Shown here: positions 1 through 13,050 of the stretch, piece after piece
Layout of the letters: each line of letters starts with the position of its first letter
How positions within the stretch are numbered: position 1 is the first letter of the stretch
The notes under the pieces: model-generated
The model's input: only the letters and a program-made list of their open reading frames with translations
Database searches by the model: none
What the model was told of the DNA's origin: nothing
Source of the DNA: Pontederia crassipes
Lineage: Eukaryota; Streptophyta; Magnoliopsida; Commelinales; Pontederiaceae
NCBI GenBank assembly: GCA_030549335.1
Contig: CM060189.1
Span: 27,055,001-27,119,000 of the forward strand
Direction: 5' to 3'
DNA length: 64,000 nucleotides
Position numbers and translations under genes: made by a program

Positions 1-2029
1 CGTCAATCAATTCGGAGGGGCGGAAACCTGACACTGGAATATCAATACCAGTGATACGAAGCTGTGGAGGGCCACCAGGGCGATTAGCTAGTCGTTGCAT
101 CAAGCATGGCCACTGAAAACCATAGTATATCCCATAGTCTATGATGTGCAACCTTGTTGCCTTCTCAGCCACATTAAGAATAGTCTGGTTAGAGAAGAAA
201 TGAGAGATTTTCTTGAAGGGACATGCAGCAACATATAGCCCATAAGCTTTAAGGACATCAGTGGCAGGCATCCGTTTTGCCACAAGGGAGTGATAAATTT
301 GACTCCCTGTACCAGCCAGTCGAGCCTCAAGACCATCAGCAAAGTAATGGGCCAATCTCTGACTTGCATCTCCATGAACGGATGCATGTTTCCTGATCTG
401 CTTCAGTAACTCATTTGCAGCTCTACGATCATCTGTTGCAACAGATTGTGCACAATGAATCAGGAGTGTCCGAAGATCAACAACCTCCTTCTTTGGCTGC
501 CTCTTCCCACGTCCCTTTCGACCGGATCCTTTAGAATGGTTGGCATGAGAACATTTAATAGCTTCATTCTGTAACGTCGCACGGAGTTCATCAATTCCTG
601 CTGCACATTTCTCTCCGTTACATAGCAAAATATTATCGAACATTTCTGTACGAAGAGTCTCCTCCCCAAAAATAGCTGACTGCTTATTGCTCCTACCCTC
701 CTGCTGATCTAGATCATCATCATGAGGATTCTTTTTACCTCTAGACTCATGAAGTGAAGTCTCTTTCTCTTCATTCTCGGCCTTGATCTCAACCATCTTT
801 TTCTCCTCTTTGACATCTTCATGTATGTGAAACCCATTGGATTCAAGATCGATCACCAACTTCTCGGCACTGGGAAGGAACTTGCGTGCCTCCTCAAGCC
901 CTTTCTGAAATTGCCGAGCGTGTTGGCTTTGATTAAGAAAATCAGATACTGCAAGTGATCCTAAAAGGGAGTCTTCTAGCCCTTCAATGGTACTTTTTGC
1001 ACAGCCTGTGGAGGAACATGAAGACTGAGAAGAGTATCCAGAAGAAACAGGATTACTCTGTAGCTGGAGATACTCCCGGGAATCATGTACGTAACTACCG
1101 TCTGCAACCGCGGTGGTGGCAGCACTGCCAATCCCATCAGAACTCCCAAATTGGTTTACGGCACTTCTATCAGGGATCTCTACACAGTGGCTGCAATACA
1201 GAGCCGACCTATCAGGAGAAGGCGGAAACTTCTCGCCGAGGATTTCATAGAAGGGCTTTTCTGCGGCCAGAAGAGCAGGATGCTCAGGGTAGAAATCAAA
1301 CTTCCCATCCATGTCTTCTTCCATAAGAATTCGGTTGATGTAGACGAGCATCATGTCGGAGAAGATCTCGGAGTCCTCTGGAGAGACGGCCTCAGGGCTT
1401 GGGCTAAGACCATTGATCACAGAACTAGAAGGGGTAAGGGTAGTGAAGCCGGAAGTCATGCTAGGGCTCTCAACAAGGCTGTTTTGATCCAAGATCAGCT
1501 GCTGAAACCCTGAATCGAAGCCATCGGCGACATTCTGATCCAAGAAGAGTCGGTCAAGGTGGAATCCATCGGTGACGGCACCGACGGAGGGGCTTGACCT
1601 ACCATTAGAGTGGGACTCGGATTTACTGTACAGAGTAGAATCGTTATGGTGATTCAGGAATCCATTTTGATTACTATGCGAGGTCCGCTGTTGCTGCAGT
1701 CTTTGCGGTTTTCTTACCTTGACACCATTATTATTATCGACGGTCTCCAGGAAATTGAACCCATCAATTACAGTAGAAAAAGAGGGGTCGGATACAGCGC
1801 TGGATTTGGAGGTGGATTCAGGAGAGGAAGAAGGAGGGCTTGCGCTGTGACTACCGGAAACAGAAGGGGAATCGCTGAGGAGATCAAGGAACCCATTCTG
1901 ATGATACAAATTTTGGGTCTGCTTTTCCAGCTGCTGCAACCATCCTAATTTCAGGCCGCCATTACCGACGGCCCCTTCAGCTCTGAATTCGTTCTTCACG
2001 ATCCGCGTATCGCGGATTCCAGTGCTCAT
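1..2029 (-). CDS. GRAS transcription factor, SCL9/14/33 group (partial, N-terminal 676 codons)
   Basis: One open frame runs from the ATG at 2029 to the window edge without a stop, so the C-terminus lies outside the window. The long N-terminal part carries the acidic, aromatic block typical of the SCL14/SCL33 group (about residues 216-260, containing FSDMMLVYINRILMEEDMDG and PFYEILGEKFPPSP). A low-complexity Ser/Asn/Gln-rich region precedes it. A charged Lys/Glu stretch and a basic KGSGRKGRGKRQPKKEVVDL linker follow. The GRAS domain begins near residue 510 with leucine heptad repeat I (LLIHCAQSVATDDRRAANEL). It continues into the VHIID region (about residue 630; here LHIIDYGIYYGFQWP). LHR II, PFYRE and SAW lie beyond the edge. 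Members of this group are nuclear co-regulators; SCL14 acts with TGA factors in detoxification, but that role is not shown here. The coding part is a single exon, as is usual for GRAS genes. Confidence 0.95.
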   Translation of the reverse strand, partial: MSTGIRDTRIVKNEFRAEGAVGNGGLKLGWLQQLEKQTQNLYHQNGFLDLLSDSPSVSGSHSASPPSSSPESTSKSSAVSDPSFSTVIDGFNFLETVDNNNGVKVRKPQRLQQQRTSHSNQNGFLNHHNDSTLYSKSESHSNGRSSPSVGAVTDGFHLDRLFLDQNVADGFDSGFQQLILDQNSLVESPSMTSGFTTLTPSSSVINGLSPSPEAVSPEDSEIFSDMMLVYINRILMEEDMDGKFDFYPEHPALLAAEKPFYEILGEKFPPSPDRSALYCSHCVEIPDRSAVNQFGSSDGIGSAATTAVADGSYVHDSREYLQLQSNPVSSGYSSQSSCSSTGCAKSTIEGLEDSLLGSLAVSDFLNQSQHARQFQKGLEEARKFLPSAEKLVIDLESNGFHIHEDVKEEKKMVEIKAENEEKETSLHESRGKKNPHDDDLDQQEGRSNKQSAIFGEETLRTEMFDNILLCNGEKCAAGIDELRATLQNEAIKCSHANHSKGSGRKGRGKRQPKKEVVDLRTLLIHCAQSVATDDRRAANELLKQIRKHASVHGDASQRLAHYFADGLEARLAGTGSQIYHSLVAKRMPATDVLKAYGLYVAACPFKKISHFFSNQTILNVAEKATRLHIIDYGIYYGFQWPCLMQRLANRPGGPPQLRITGIDIPVSGFRPSELID

Positions 2030-2091
2030 ATTTAACAAAGATCTTCTCTTTTTTTCTCTTTACACCTCTAAAAGTTACTACTCGTATCAAT

Positions 2092-2318
2092 CTGACAAAA
2101 AAATTTGTTTTTTTTTTTTGGCAAACCAACAACTCCAAGAACAGAAATTTAATTCACAGAAGAAGATCGCGGCTTCAGATCTGCCGAGAAATCAAGAGAA
2201 AGTTCCGATCAGGCGAGGTTGCGGGTCGTAAATGAAGACGACAGGGAGTCACGAAACAAACAAAGAAGAACTCACGCGTGCAATCCGAAGACTGATAGCC
2301 GAAGCAGAAAACGCTTAC
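2092..2318 (-). other. Candidate 5'-UTR intron of the GRAS gene
   Basis: On the minus strand a consensus donor (AAAG|GTAAGC, intron starting at 2318) is followed by a T-rich tract and an acceptor (TTTTTTTGTCAG, intron ending at 2092), 62 bases upstream of the ATG. Genes of the SCL9/14/33 group commonly have an intron in the 5' leader. It is inferred from splice motifs only. Confidence 0.5.
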
Positions 2319-2466
2319 CTTTTGATCAGAAGACCACAGGGTTCAGGAACACAAAGCGAAGACCCAGAGGAACACAAAGGTAGGCCGCGAGCGAACCCTC
2401 TCTCTCTCTCTTCCCACTCTTCTGCTTTCTCTCTCTTCGAAAGATTGCTGCAGTTGGTGCGGCCGT

Positions 2467-2482
2467 GCATATATATATTTGC
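2467..2482 (-). promoter_or_regulatory. Possible TATA box of the GRAS gene
   Basis: The minus strand reads AAATATATATATGC here, about 150 bases upstream of the candidate leader intron. A GA-rich stretch (complement of the CT tract at 2399-2440) follows, which would lie in the 5' leader. The position suits a TATA box, but AT repeats are common in this DNA. Confidence 0.3.
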
Positions 2483-2609
2483 ACGCGAAGTTTCGTGGAA
2501 CGTCGTCGTGTACACCTTGCTCGACACGAAGTTTGACCGGGGAAAATATTATTATACTTTTCATTGCTGCATGATAGACGAAGATGACGGCGACGCGTGA
2601 CGTGGAGTG

Positions 2610-5600
2610 ATCGGACGGCTCTCCTTGGCTTGATCTCGGCACCCGTGGCAAAATGGCATGACACGTGGGGAGACGAAAAATGTTGAGATCGACGTGATAT
2701 TTTTCATTGTTCGGAAGAACTAAATAGATCAACAATATTCACCGAAATATATATATATATATAGGATCAATAATGCACGTGATGAGGGGGCCACGTGCTT
2801 TATTATTGTCGGATGACTCTTTTTTTTCTTTCTTTTTTTTATGTTTTGTAATGTAATAACGAGGGGAGTGATAATTAATTAATTTTATGCAGAAAATTAA
2901 TGTCAGTAGTAAAGGCATTTATAATTGAGAATAATTAAGTTTTGCATTTATTAGACGGCCTTAATGAGAATAAAAAACATAATATTTGATCAAGTAATGC
3001 TGCAAATTTAGCTTTTTCGTACATTGCTTTTGAAATTGACATGCGTGTGTATATATACATATATATATATATATGTGTGTGTAATAACAAAATATTAAAT
3101 TGGCTATTTGTTAACGCTATATAGAAAGCAAAATTCTAATTATGGTATTTTGCTTTTTATCGAAGATATATAGGGGTGAGAGTCCAAAAAAAGCATATAA
3201 ATACGAATTGTTTGAAATTTTGGTGCAATTTCGTATAGTTTTTGGCAATTGAAATCTTTGTTCCTCCTGTTTTTTATTGAATAATTGATTGACATATTAA
3301 TTCTAAGTGTATTATGATGGAAATTAAATACAACCATGATCATTAAAAAATTAATTCGATAGATTAATTTCACAAAATGTTTGAATGAAACTGGAACAAC
3401 CAAAATTCAAAACGAGTATATCTTTTTCCCCCAAAAACAGTCTAACTTATTCTTAATAATATTTTATATAATGACAAATGTTTATTGTTAAAAAATGATA
3501 AATTGATTTTCTATTGAGCATTTTTATTATAACTGATTAATAATAAAGATCTTTGGTGATTAATTAAATATTAGTTTTAGTTATGTTTGATTTAATAGCA
3601 ATAATTTATTAATAACTACTGCCAATTATTCTATATAGTTTTCTAAATAATTAATCATTTTATATTAATAAGTATCCTATTTTACATCAATAAATCATCA
3701 CTATTTCAATTTTTTATCAACAATGATTTACGGGTGCACATCATCAATTAATTATTAATTTTATTAAGTTTTATAAAAGGGTATTTTCTTTAATGTTAAT
3801 CACTGGGATAATAAAAAAGAAAAAAATCAGTTCAATAAGGGTAGAAAAAGTAAAAATAAAAGGTAGAACTCTATCATTTTGAGTAATGTTATATCCTCTT
3901 AAATTAGTAGAATAAGCCTCCTAAATTATCTCACAGTAGCACACATGAAAAATTTATCACTTAAGGGCATTTTAAAATTTTGAATATTAGGAAAATTATT
4001 GGACTAAATTTTTAGGAGGATGTACTTTTTTTTCTTAAAAAGTGCAACTATGGTGACATGGAATTCTGTTCCCAATATTGCTTAGATTTTGGAATTTGGT
4101 CTTGTAGTTTCACGAAACCAATCAAAATCTAGCATTAGTTTCAGCATTATTCTCATTATTAAACGCTAATTTAAATTATGAACCATGATTATAGAGATAC
4201 ATGGAGATATCCACTTAAAAAGAGTTTATACATGTCAATTCATGGTTGGATCAAGATTTAAAAATAAATGATCATTTAAATCATTAAGTGATGTCATCAT
4301 ATTATATAAAAATATTTTAACTTCTTATAATAAAATAAGCTATTTAGCTTAAAGGAGAATTCGAAAGTGTTAAGTTCATGTGCCATCTCGTGCCTGTTTT
4401 AATAATAGAAATATTGTTGAGCAAATATATTTAAATATACATACTATCATGTACTTAACATATAATTTTCTTTATAAAAAAATAAAATATTTTAAATAAA
4501 TATTTATTCTGTAATCATATAACAAGTTTTCTTTTCTATAATCCGCTTTGGACATCATAAGAATGCTAGTAGTACTAATGGTGGAATAAGAAGAATATTA
4601 CTTTATTCATTTACCCAAAGGTTGAGGTTGACGAAGTAATGAATGCTAAAAAAAATTTAAAAAATGAATATACTTAAAAACGGCGAAAATTGAAATTCCA
4701 AATTAAATGTAAAAGCACCACGGATCTTGGTTAGTTGCCAAAGATACGTGTTAATAATATTTGAGCGCTCATTCTAATCATAATTTTTTTGTGACAGTGA
4801 ACATTTTAACTAAACTATATATGATTTTAATTACTATTATTATTCTTATGGATCCGGGTGGACTGCTTCTGCACTATTTTGGGTCTCGTGTTTTATTAAG
4901 AACCCTATTACATGCAATTTCAAGTTAATAATTATTGCCATGTTAGTACTTCTATCACTAATCTAATGCCTTGTTCTTGTGCGTTCCACGTTAATGGAAC
5001 TTAAAAAATATATAATTAAATGGCAACATGCATGTTCTTGCTTCAAGATCAAGTGAACGAATAACAATGTTAACTAATTCAAGATTAACAATTATATGAG
5101 GGAGGAACACCCAAACACGTCTATAACTTAATTTTATGTGGATCGATAGTAAAAGTTCATTTAAATAATATCCAAAAAAATGGATAAATATGATGGCTTT
5201 TTAAAATCTTTTTTATAATAAAATTAAAATGTGGATTCAGATCGGACCATTCAGATATCGAGAACTGACCATAAAAAAAATGTGAATGAAAATATACGAG
5301 TGGTTTAAAAACTAAAATTCTTAAAATAAAAAAAATTTGCAGGTCAATAATCTTGTAAATCAATTAGTTGCTATCGTTGGGATGCGGGCTGTCCCTGGAC
5401 GGTCGGCTAATTCATTGGATTCGGTCACACAAGTCCATGAATTATTTTAGGGTTTATGTAACTGCCAACAGCAGCATTAACATGTACATGTAGACATATT
5501 AAAAAAAAAAAAGCTCAAAGTTGCATCGCTACACATATTAAAATAAAGCAAGGTTATAGTGTGCGATAGAGAATTAGTACATCATTACGCTTATTGAAGA

Positions 5601-7737
5601 AAAATAATTAAATTAATAACATAGAGAGAGAGAGAGAGCAAGTGAAGTCTGGATCAAATTTTGAAATTGTCAAAAAAAAAAAAAGAGCACACAAATTTAG
5701 TACAATATATAAGAAATTGTCAAATTCAATGAGATGTTTATAAGAAAACATTTAATTTCTAAAATTGTGTATTATTTATTCCACTATGAATAACGAGTTC
5801 GGGTTTGCACTATATACTTTTACCTATGTAATACTATATACCTTCAACCTTGATGAAGATGCAAACAAACGAGTGCACGTTGGGTACACGAGAGCGATGT
5901 ATGTTGAGAGATAAACCATATATTATTATTACAACCTATAAGATATAACAACTAATTAATATCCATCCCTTGATTTAGCAGGATATGACTAATTATTAAC
6001 TTGCTATAGGGAAATTTAATAGCTTAAATAATTAATTTATTATACGGTATTAGGGTATTTTTGGGAAAATATCATGTATATATATATATATATATATAAT
6101 GAATCAATGGGTTTTTCATCAACAAATATCTAATTAAGAAAACTTATATAGAACGCAGAGAAAATTATCATCTAATTATACGCTCGTTACATGCATTCCC
6201 TTAAATTCTTAAAGTCCACGGTAGATAGACCGTGAGCTGTCTTATTTTATTGCTATTTGATTAAGCCCCATTTTCACATTAAATATATAATTAAGTATTT
6301 GCTTTCATTTCAAAATATATTTAAACCTTTTTATTGGTAATATATGTTCGTACAACCTCTATGGTATACGAAGTAACAATCCATATACATCTCAATCACT
6401 TATAACAAGTACATATACACTACCGATTTTAAAAAATAGCATCATCAAAGGCTTACTAATTCTGATTTATGATGATAAATTAATTAATTTTTTTTAATTT
6501 ATCATTCATTATGAATTGAATGATGATTAATAATTGTCAATAATTTTACTTAACACAAATATTTTTTATGTTATATATAAATCATTAATTACCATTAATT
6601 TCGAAAATAGAAAATACAATGAAATTAGGAACTTGAGCTATTGATTGGGCATCAAAATTGTGCTTTTTTTTCTTCACTGTGATCAACTTGCTTGTTTTTA
6701 TTAGTTTGTTAATATTCCTCTCCACATGTCCATCCTTAAGATACACTAGTTTCTCTCCCTTCGAGAATCCACACCCCACATAAAATACAACCATATCGGA
6801 AGTTGTTTAGCTAGCTAACATGGATATTTATGAATCCTCCATTAATTATTTCTTCAACTTGTATTACCTTAGAATAATCAACAGTGCCACTCTTAGTTAG
6901 AACAATTCCCGTCAATCAACTATAACGTATTCATATATTATTATAGTTGCATCTTAAATTTTCAAATACGAAAAATCAAAATTGATATATATATATATAT
7001 ACACAATGGAGGCCAACTATTTTGTTTTATTATCCAATATATATTGGTATAATGTACTTATAATTATTCAGCTAATTAAGTATTAAAAAACATCCATAAT
7101 AAAATCACACGTATTAGTAGTGCTTAAAAATAAGACATATGGCCGTCGCCATCACCGTTGATTCTTAATATCTAAATATGTTTTTACATTTTCTGGATGC
7201 CATCTTATGTCGACATCCATCATTTCATTTCATATATATACATATCATATGATCCACCTTTCACACATTGGGTGGGACCAATTAATAAGGCCGACATAAG
7301 TAACATTACGTGATTAATTACTTCTTCAAGATAATGATATGGTACACGTTTGCTAAGTGAGCGTTCCGATCACTACTTAATTGAATGTATTATTTCTAAT
7401 ATCATATTGTTTTAGCAAAAAAAAAGGTATTCAAATTTCCGGCGGAGTTCAGGAATTTCGTATAACGATTAATTAAGCCAATAATTTCAAGGAAAATAAC
7501 CTATTAAAACTTTATATACATATATATATATATATCAAGTCAAATTAATTATAAAGTGTACGAACCTTAAAAGACATATTAAAGATGTTCCGGATAAGCT
7601 TAATTTTAACTATTTTCCGAAAAGGAAGATGGAACTCTTGTGTCAGAGAATAAGCTGAAAATTCTTCGAGGTGGTCATAAATATTGGACAAATTAGATTG
7701 TCGTTCTTGATTCAAATTGATGGGCAATATATTAACA

Positions 7738-7780
<43 letters not shown>

Positions 7781-8150
7781 CGAATATTATTTAGGAAATA
7801 ACTTAGCTGAGGTCCTGAGGATGACGTGTGTCAAAAATAAAAAATTATAAAGTAAGTTTTTTTTTTGTTTTATAGAAAAAATAGTGTAAGGGAGCCGATA
7901 AAAATAGGATTAGAAAATCCGAAATTAGTTGAGTGTTTCGTTTGTTAAAGTTTTTGTTGTTTCCTAATATTTCTCATAAATTAAAGATGCTTGCACGTAT
8001 AAAAGAACACAAGAACTTTTTGCCCCTAAAGTTCTTTTTTCTTTTGTCAGACTAGAATATTGTTACAGAGTTGGAATTTGAATAATAATACAGAATTCTG
8101 CATAGTTATCATAATACATAGAATTAAATCAATTGCTAATTAGAAACAGG
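2610..8150. other. AT-rich intergenic spacer
   Basis: I see no coding region with a recognisable domain. The stretch is strongly AT-rich, with short TA/AT microsatellites (about 2744-2763, 3056-3074, 6077-6098, 6985-7001 and 7741-7776) and a short GA run near 5622-5638. Open frames are short and lack domain motifs. Confidence 0.7.
7741..7776. repeat. (AT)18 microsatellite
   Basis: Uninterrupted AT dinucleotides run for about 36 bases, the longest AT run in the spacer. Confidence 0.95.
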
Positions 8151-8159
8151 ATTTACCAT

Positions 8160-9260
8160 GCATAATTCTTATTAATCCAATGCGAACGGTGCATGGCAAC
8201 ATGCATATCCATTGGGCAACGATCCAAGGACATGTCTATCATGCATGTTGCCCTCTACATATCAGCATCCATGGAGACAAATTTAACATGCCATCGAGAG
8301 ACTGATATGCCAATCCTTTCATGAGCACCAGCCAGCCACAGAAAACCGTCGTCTTCTCTCTCTCTCTCTCTCCCTCTCCCTTTTGTATCCTCCATTTGAC
8401 AAATCTATGACACCTTGAGGCCCAAGTTTCTTCATCTTTCTCATCTCTTATCCTCCTCCATTCCACAAATCTACGACGCTGTCCGCCAACAATTCATTGA
8501 CGAGTAGCTTGGATAACTAGAGATTGACCAAGATGCATGCATGTTGAAGGCTTTGGACAGTTGCTGGTGTCACTGTTCATGACGTGGTTTGCGAGTCCAT
8601 GTTATATAATTCATCTCGAGAGTCCAAAAGTTCGATTTTATAAAGTGCTGTCAACGATCTCTACAATTAATTATCGCTGAAAGCACCACGCGCGGCAAAC
8701 TGAAGGGCAGTCAAATGGTCAGCAGATTTAAGAATGCGTGCTTTGTGACTTCAGTTCAGTGGGTGACAAGGAGTTGGTGGACGCAGGACAGAAAGGTTGA
8801 AGCAATTTATGCACAGTTGAGTGCAACGTATAGAGTATAGACAAGGTGCTTTTGTTGGCCTGCAGAATTATTGTGTTGGAATAAGTTGGCACTAGGGTTT
8901 CTCTCACCTTTCGGGAAGGAGAGAGGAATCGTGACAGAAACTTATGGCTTGACTAATTAATGTGCAAGGAGTTCTCTCAAGAGCTTGCATGTAGAATCTA
9001 GACGTGAAGGTTCTTTTGGTAGAGTAGCTTGCAATTGTATTTGTATGGCTCTTGCCTAATTCGATATTTCGGATACTGCAGGCCCTTTATGTATGTGGCA
9101 AGCATGCAGGTGGTGAGGCAGAGGCATATCAAATGTGCATATCAACATAGCCATCAAACCACAAAACTAGTCTTCCATTATTCAAAGTTTACTTTATGTG
9201 CTAGCATGCATGTTAATCAGATGTTGATGGAGAGATCGTTGGACCCATTCTAACCTTAAA
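8160..9260. other. Block of more balanced base composition, no recognised gene
   Basis: This block is visibly less AT-rich than the DNA on both sides and contains many CATGCA words, a CT run (about 8356-8385) and several short open frames on both strands. None shows a known domain. It could be a decayed gene, a non-coding transcript or an old insertion. Confidence 0.3.
8195..8252. repeat. Short inverted repeat / hairpin
   Basis: A 12-base arm (GGCAACATGCAT, 8195-8206) is perfectly complementary to 8241-8252. Inside the 34-base loop, TTGG (near 8213) can pair with CCAA (near 8224). The arms contain the RY-type CATGCA word, which recurs in this block. I do not recognise it as a known microRNA precursor. 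Confidence 0.5.
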
Positions 9261-11902
9261 GATTTATTTTCTCCTTGCCTTTGGTCATATATGAAGGAAG
9301 CTCAGTACGTACTACTTTGAGTCTAATCAACTTTTAAGCAGAATGATTTAGTACTTTACCCAAGATGTGATTTGATCCCCATAAAATATATAGCCAACAA
9401 GACCACTTTATTTCATGTTGTATCTTATCTCACTCTATTTCATTGTGTGCATATATCTTTATATATAATAATGTAAAATATTTTTTGTTGAAAAGATTAT
9501 TAATTAATCTGTGCATACATATTAATTCGGATGATTAAAAGGTTATGCAAACATTAAATTCTTGAGAGAGAGACAGAGATAAGAAAAAAAAAGGTTAAAT
9601 GCATGCACTATTATACTTCCACCATTTGGATGAATAAGCGGCGAAGATTGTCAAACATTATATGCTTATCGAAAATAGAGAGAGACTAAGAATTAAACAT
9701 CTTGAGATTTTATGAAAGATGATAAAGATTAATCAAGAACGTTTATTTATAAGATTATAAGATAAATAAAATATTCTTGATATATAATAAAAAAGAATAT
9801 GTTGCCAAAAATGACTGTAATTTATAGCCTTCGAAGTAGGTCGAGTATTGTAAAGTTATCAATTTATTGTATAATGCGTTGTACGATCGTAGCTCCCATA
9901 TATATATATATATATTTATTTATTTATTACGATCGTAGCCCCTATATATGACTTTTTCATTGTTATTATTTATATCTTTCCGGTTTAAATTCTTGTTCAG
10001 AATTGAGAATTCTCGGCAGAGAATCCACAAACTTGTCTACGCTTTTTTTTTTTTGGTTATTATCCTCACATTTATTGCATGCCCAAAATATTGAGACCAG
10101 AGTCACCAAACCTTTTGGGGCACCATGATCGAGATATCCCAATTCCATATAACATGGATCTGCCAAGTCTTTTTCGACTTTTGTCTTATAATTATTTTTC
10201 CTATTTTATCGCGCGTTGTGAAACTATTTGTTAATATTATTAATCATTAAACCTTAAGATGAAACGATTTAGAGTCAATATTTTGATGAAGCAATTACAA
10301 ATCTTATCATCCATTTTGAGCAGCAAAAAGTTGTTTTTGGAAGAAGAAACAAGATTTGTTTTTGGAAAACAAAAAGTTAAACAACTGACCAAACAGACTT
10401 CTTCAGATGCTCAAAGTGCTTATAATAGGGCAAAAGAATAGTATTATAGAAGAAAAAAACAGTGCCTTTATTCTTTCCTTTTCCACTTCTTGATACTGAA
10501 AAGAAAAGAAAACAATGTTAAAATCTTTAACGGAAATAAAGGATGAAAGAAATCGGACACACAGGGCAAAAGACAGCCATAAAATGTAATCAAGGAGATG
10601 TTAAGTTGATTAATTAATATAATGGGCTTTGATATATATCCTTCAATCTGAACCCACTGGAAACCAAAAGAACAAAAAGGAAAGAGTTAATTAAGGCATG
10701 ATATACAGCCATAATTTCCTTCTGCAACAGTGCACAGATCATCAAACCATCGTTAATGATAAGATGGCACGCAATTGGTACATCTAACCAAACTACGAGT
10801 TTGCCAAAAAGAAGAAAAAAAAGCTTGCTAAATGGCACATCAAAATTCACAGAGTTTGCAGCAAAGTACCTGTCATTCTTACTCAGCCTAAGCTGGCATA
10901 GCTTCTTATAAACAATGAGAAGACAGATGAAATTGGCACCAAGTGAATCATTCGAAAATCAAGAGCTATTGATATCGACTTGCTTTAATTGCCTATACTT
11001 CGCACTCAATCATCTTGAGAAGTTTTCAGTTTATAAAATATATCTTACTTCATGAAAATAATGTAAAGAATATAAAAACAATAATGTTGATCTTTTTAAC
11101 GACTTAAGTTTTTAAAAAAATTACTTAACACATCAAATTTAACTTGCCAGAGGTCCTGAATTGCCCAGGTGATGAATTTGACTTTTTCTAATGACTTAAA
11201 TTTTTAGAAAATTTGATTAGGATATTAAATTTAACAAATAGACATAACTCAGCCATTCTAAATTGGAAACTAAGGTGAGCAAGGGATGCATAATTGACCA
11301 AATCCTTCACCTGCAGCACTCTCAATATGTTTCCTTGCTCTTGTTACTTTGGACAAAGTTAACCTTAACAGAGCCGTGCCACAAAGTGGTCCAGCATCTA
11401 AAAAGTATCAATGCCACAGAACTCTCTATCCCAGGGGAACCATAAGGACAATTAATTTAATGCATGGACAAAATTGTGTAGCTGGTGAAATTGATTGCTA
11501 ATTGTTGTCCTTGACGTAGAGCCTCAAATATTGCACTCCATCATGCCCTAGAAGTTCTTTATAATTAGTGGATGCACGAAACCCAAATATTGAGTTGAGT
11601 CCATACATCGCTCAAAACATAGCACAGTAAATCCGGATAAATGAAATGGCACCACATATATATAGGTAAGGTAGATACGTAAGAAGTGCAAACAGTTGAT
11701 TGCAGTGCAACTTCCACCATTACACCGTTAAAGTTTCAAGTCTTGAAGCATTTACAAGTATATTGTTTCGAAATTTTATGAAAATTTAAGAGTTTATTTT
11801 GAATGGTTTATTGAATTATGATGTCATCCACAAGTTAACAAGCTTCTACAGCATTGGGTGTGTGTTAAGAGAAAAAAAAAAAAAGAGGAGTAGGTAAGAG
11901 TG

Positions 11903-11969
<67 letters not shown>

Positions 11970-13050
11970 ATATAGGAGAGAAAAGATAGTAAATGATGAT
12001 ACTAGGAAAAACTAGAATAAGATTCGGTTAAAAAAATTGACATCTTTGAAACAAGATGAACATTTTGCGCAAGTTTCCTAGTATCCCTTAATATTAAAGA
12101 TAAATTTTCGATTAAAAAAATGGAATTTATTCAATTCATTTTTAATCTTTATTTTAGTAAATTAACAACTACTTCTATTTAAACTAATAATATGTATTCC
12201 TTTTGTGAATCTCATGGGTACCAATACTATAGTTAAAGTGGAAAATAGTGTTGCTTTGACATTCACTCCATGAACACCTGAAGGTTAAATACTATGATTA
12301 ATCGGTGATGAAAAAAATATTAAAAATAAAAAAGTGTATATAAATTTATGTGTTCCGTTCTACAACAAATAATTAGCATAGAAATAAGTCATTACATACT
12401 ATTAACTATTTTAATATTGGTCTATTTTTTTTCTAATTGCCAAACACCAAAAATGTTTTTTTTTCTCCTGGAAAACATTATCCAGACTTAAATCAGCATG
12501 GCGTGAATACATAAAAGTTCTAACCTTCTCCTTTTTCTAACATTACTTTTACTAAGAAGGCAAACAAAACCAAAATTTTCACCACCATAAAAAGGAGGAT
12601 AAATCAAACATGGCATTTCCTGCTTCCTGTGGAAATGGCTCCATTATATCTACTTTCCAGTTGTTCTTCCACAGACGACCACTTCAGCACACGAGCAACC
12701 AGCAAATCAAAACTATATCAGAAAAAAAAGGAATTTATATAGTGTCATACCATCGAGCTTCTGGCAAAATTATTTGCATCACAAAGGTTGAGTTGCTGTA
12801 AACTTATACCAGCCAAAACACAAGCAAACTCTGAGAGTTGCCACTTTACATCGGCGAAGCAATGCTCTCAGCTTATCACTTTACATTGTTTAAGAGAGAA
12901 ATAATGGGAATTTCATAAGGCCAAAATGATCACAAACTCGTTTTAAACTTGAAAAGATGGTACGCTCTATGCTAAAAATTATAAAAAAAAGGACGAAAAG
13001 GAACCAAATGAAAATAAAATTATCTAACTCGTCCAAGTCAGTGGAGCCAA
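9261..13050. other. Spacer downstream of the RAB5IF-like gene
   Basis: No gene is recognised. The stretch is AT-rich, with an AT run near 9898-9913 and a long GA microsatellite (listed separately). The part nearest 13050 presumably includes the 3'-UTR of the RAB5IF-like gene, which is read on the minus strand. Confidence 0.6.
11904..11968. repeat. (GA)n microsatellite, about 65 bp
   Basis: Nearly perfect GA/AG dinucleotides run for about 65 bases, with one early interruption (GCGA). Confidence 0.95.

Noticed and set aside
2232-2735. Open frames on both strands upstream of the GRAS gene
   Set aside because: They overlap the leader and promoter, have no domain, and their composition comes from CT/GA runs.
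8805-8840. Stretch resembling miR397 (TTGAGTGCAACG)
   Set aside because: Only about 16 of 21 positions agree and no complementary arm lies within a few hundred bases.
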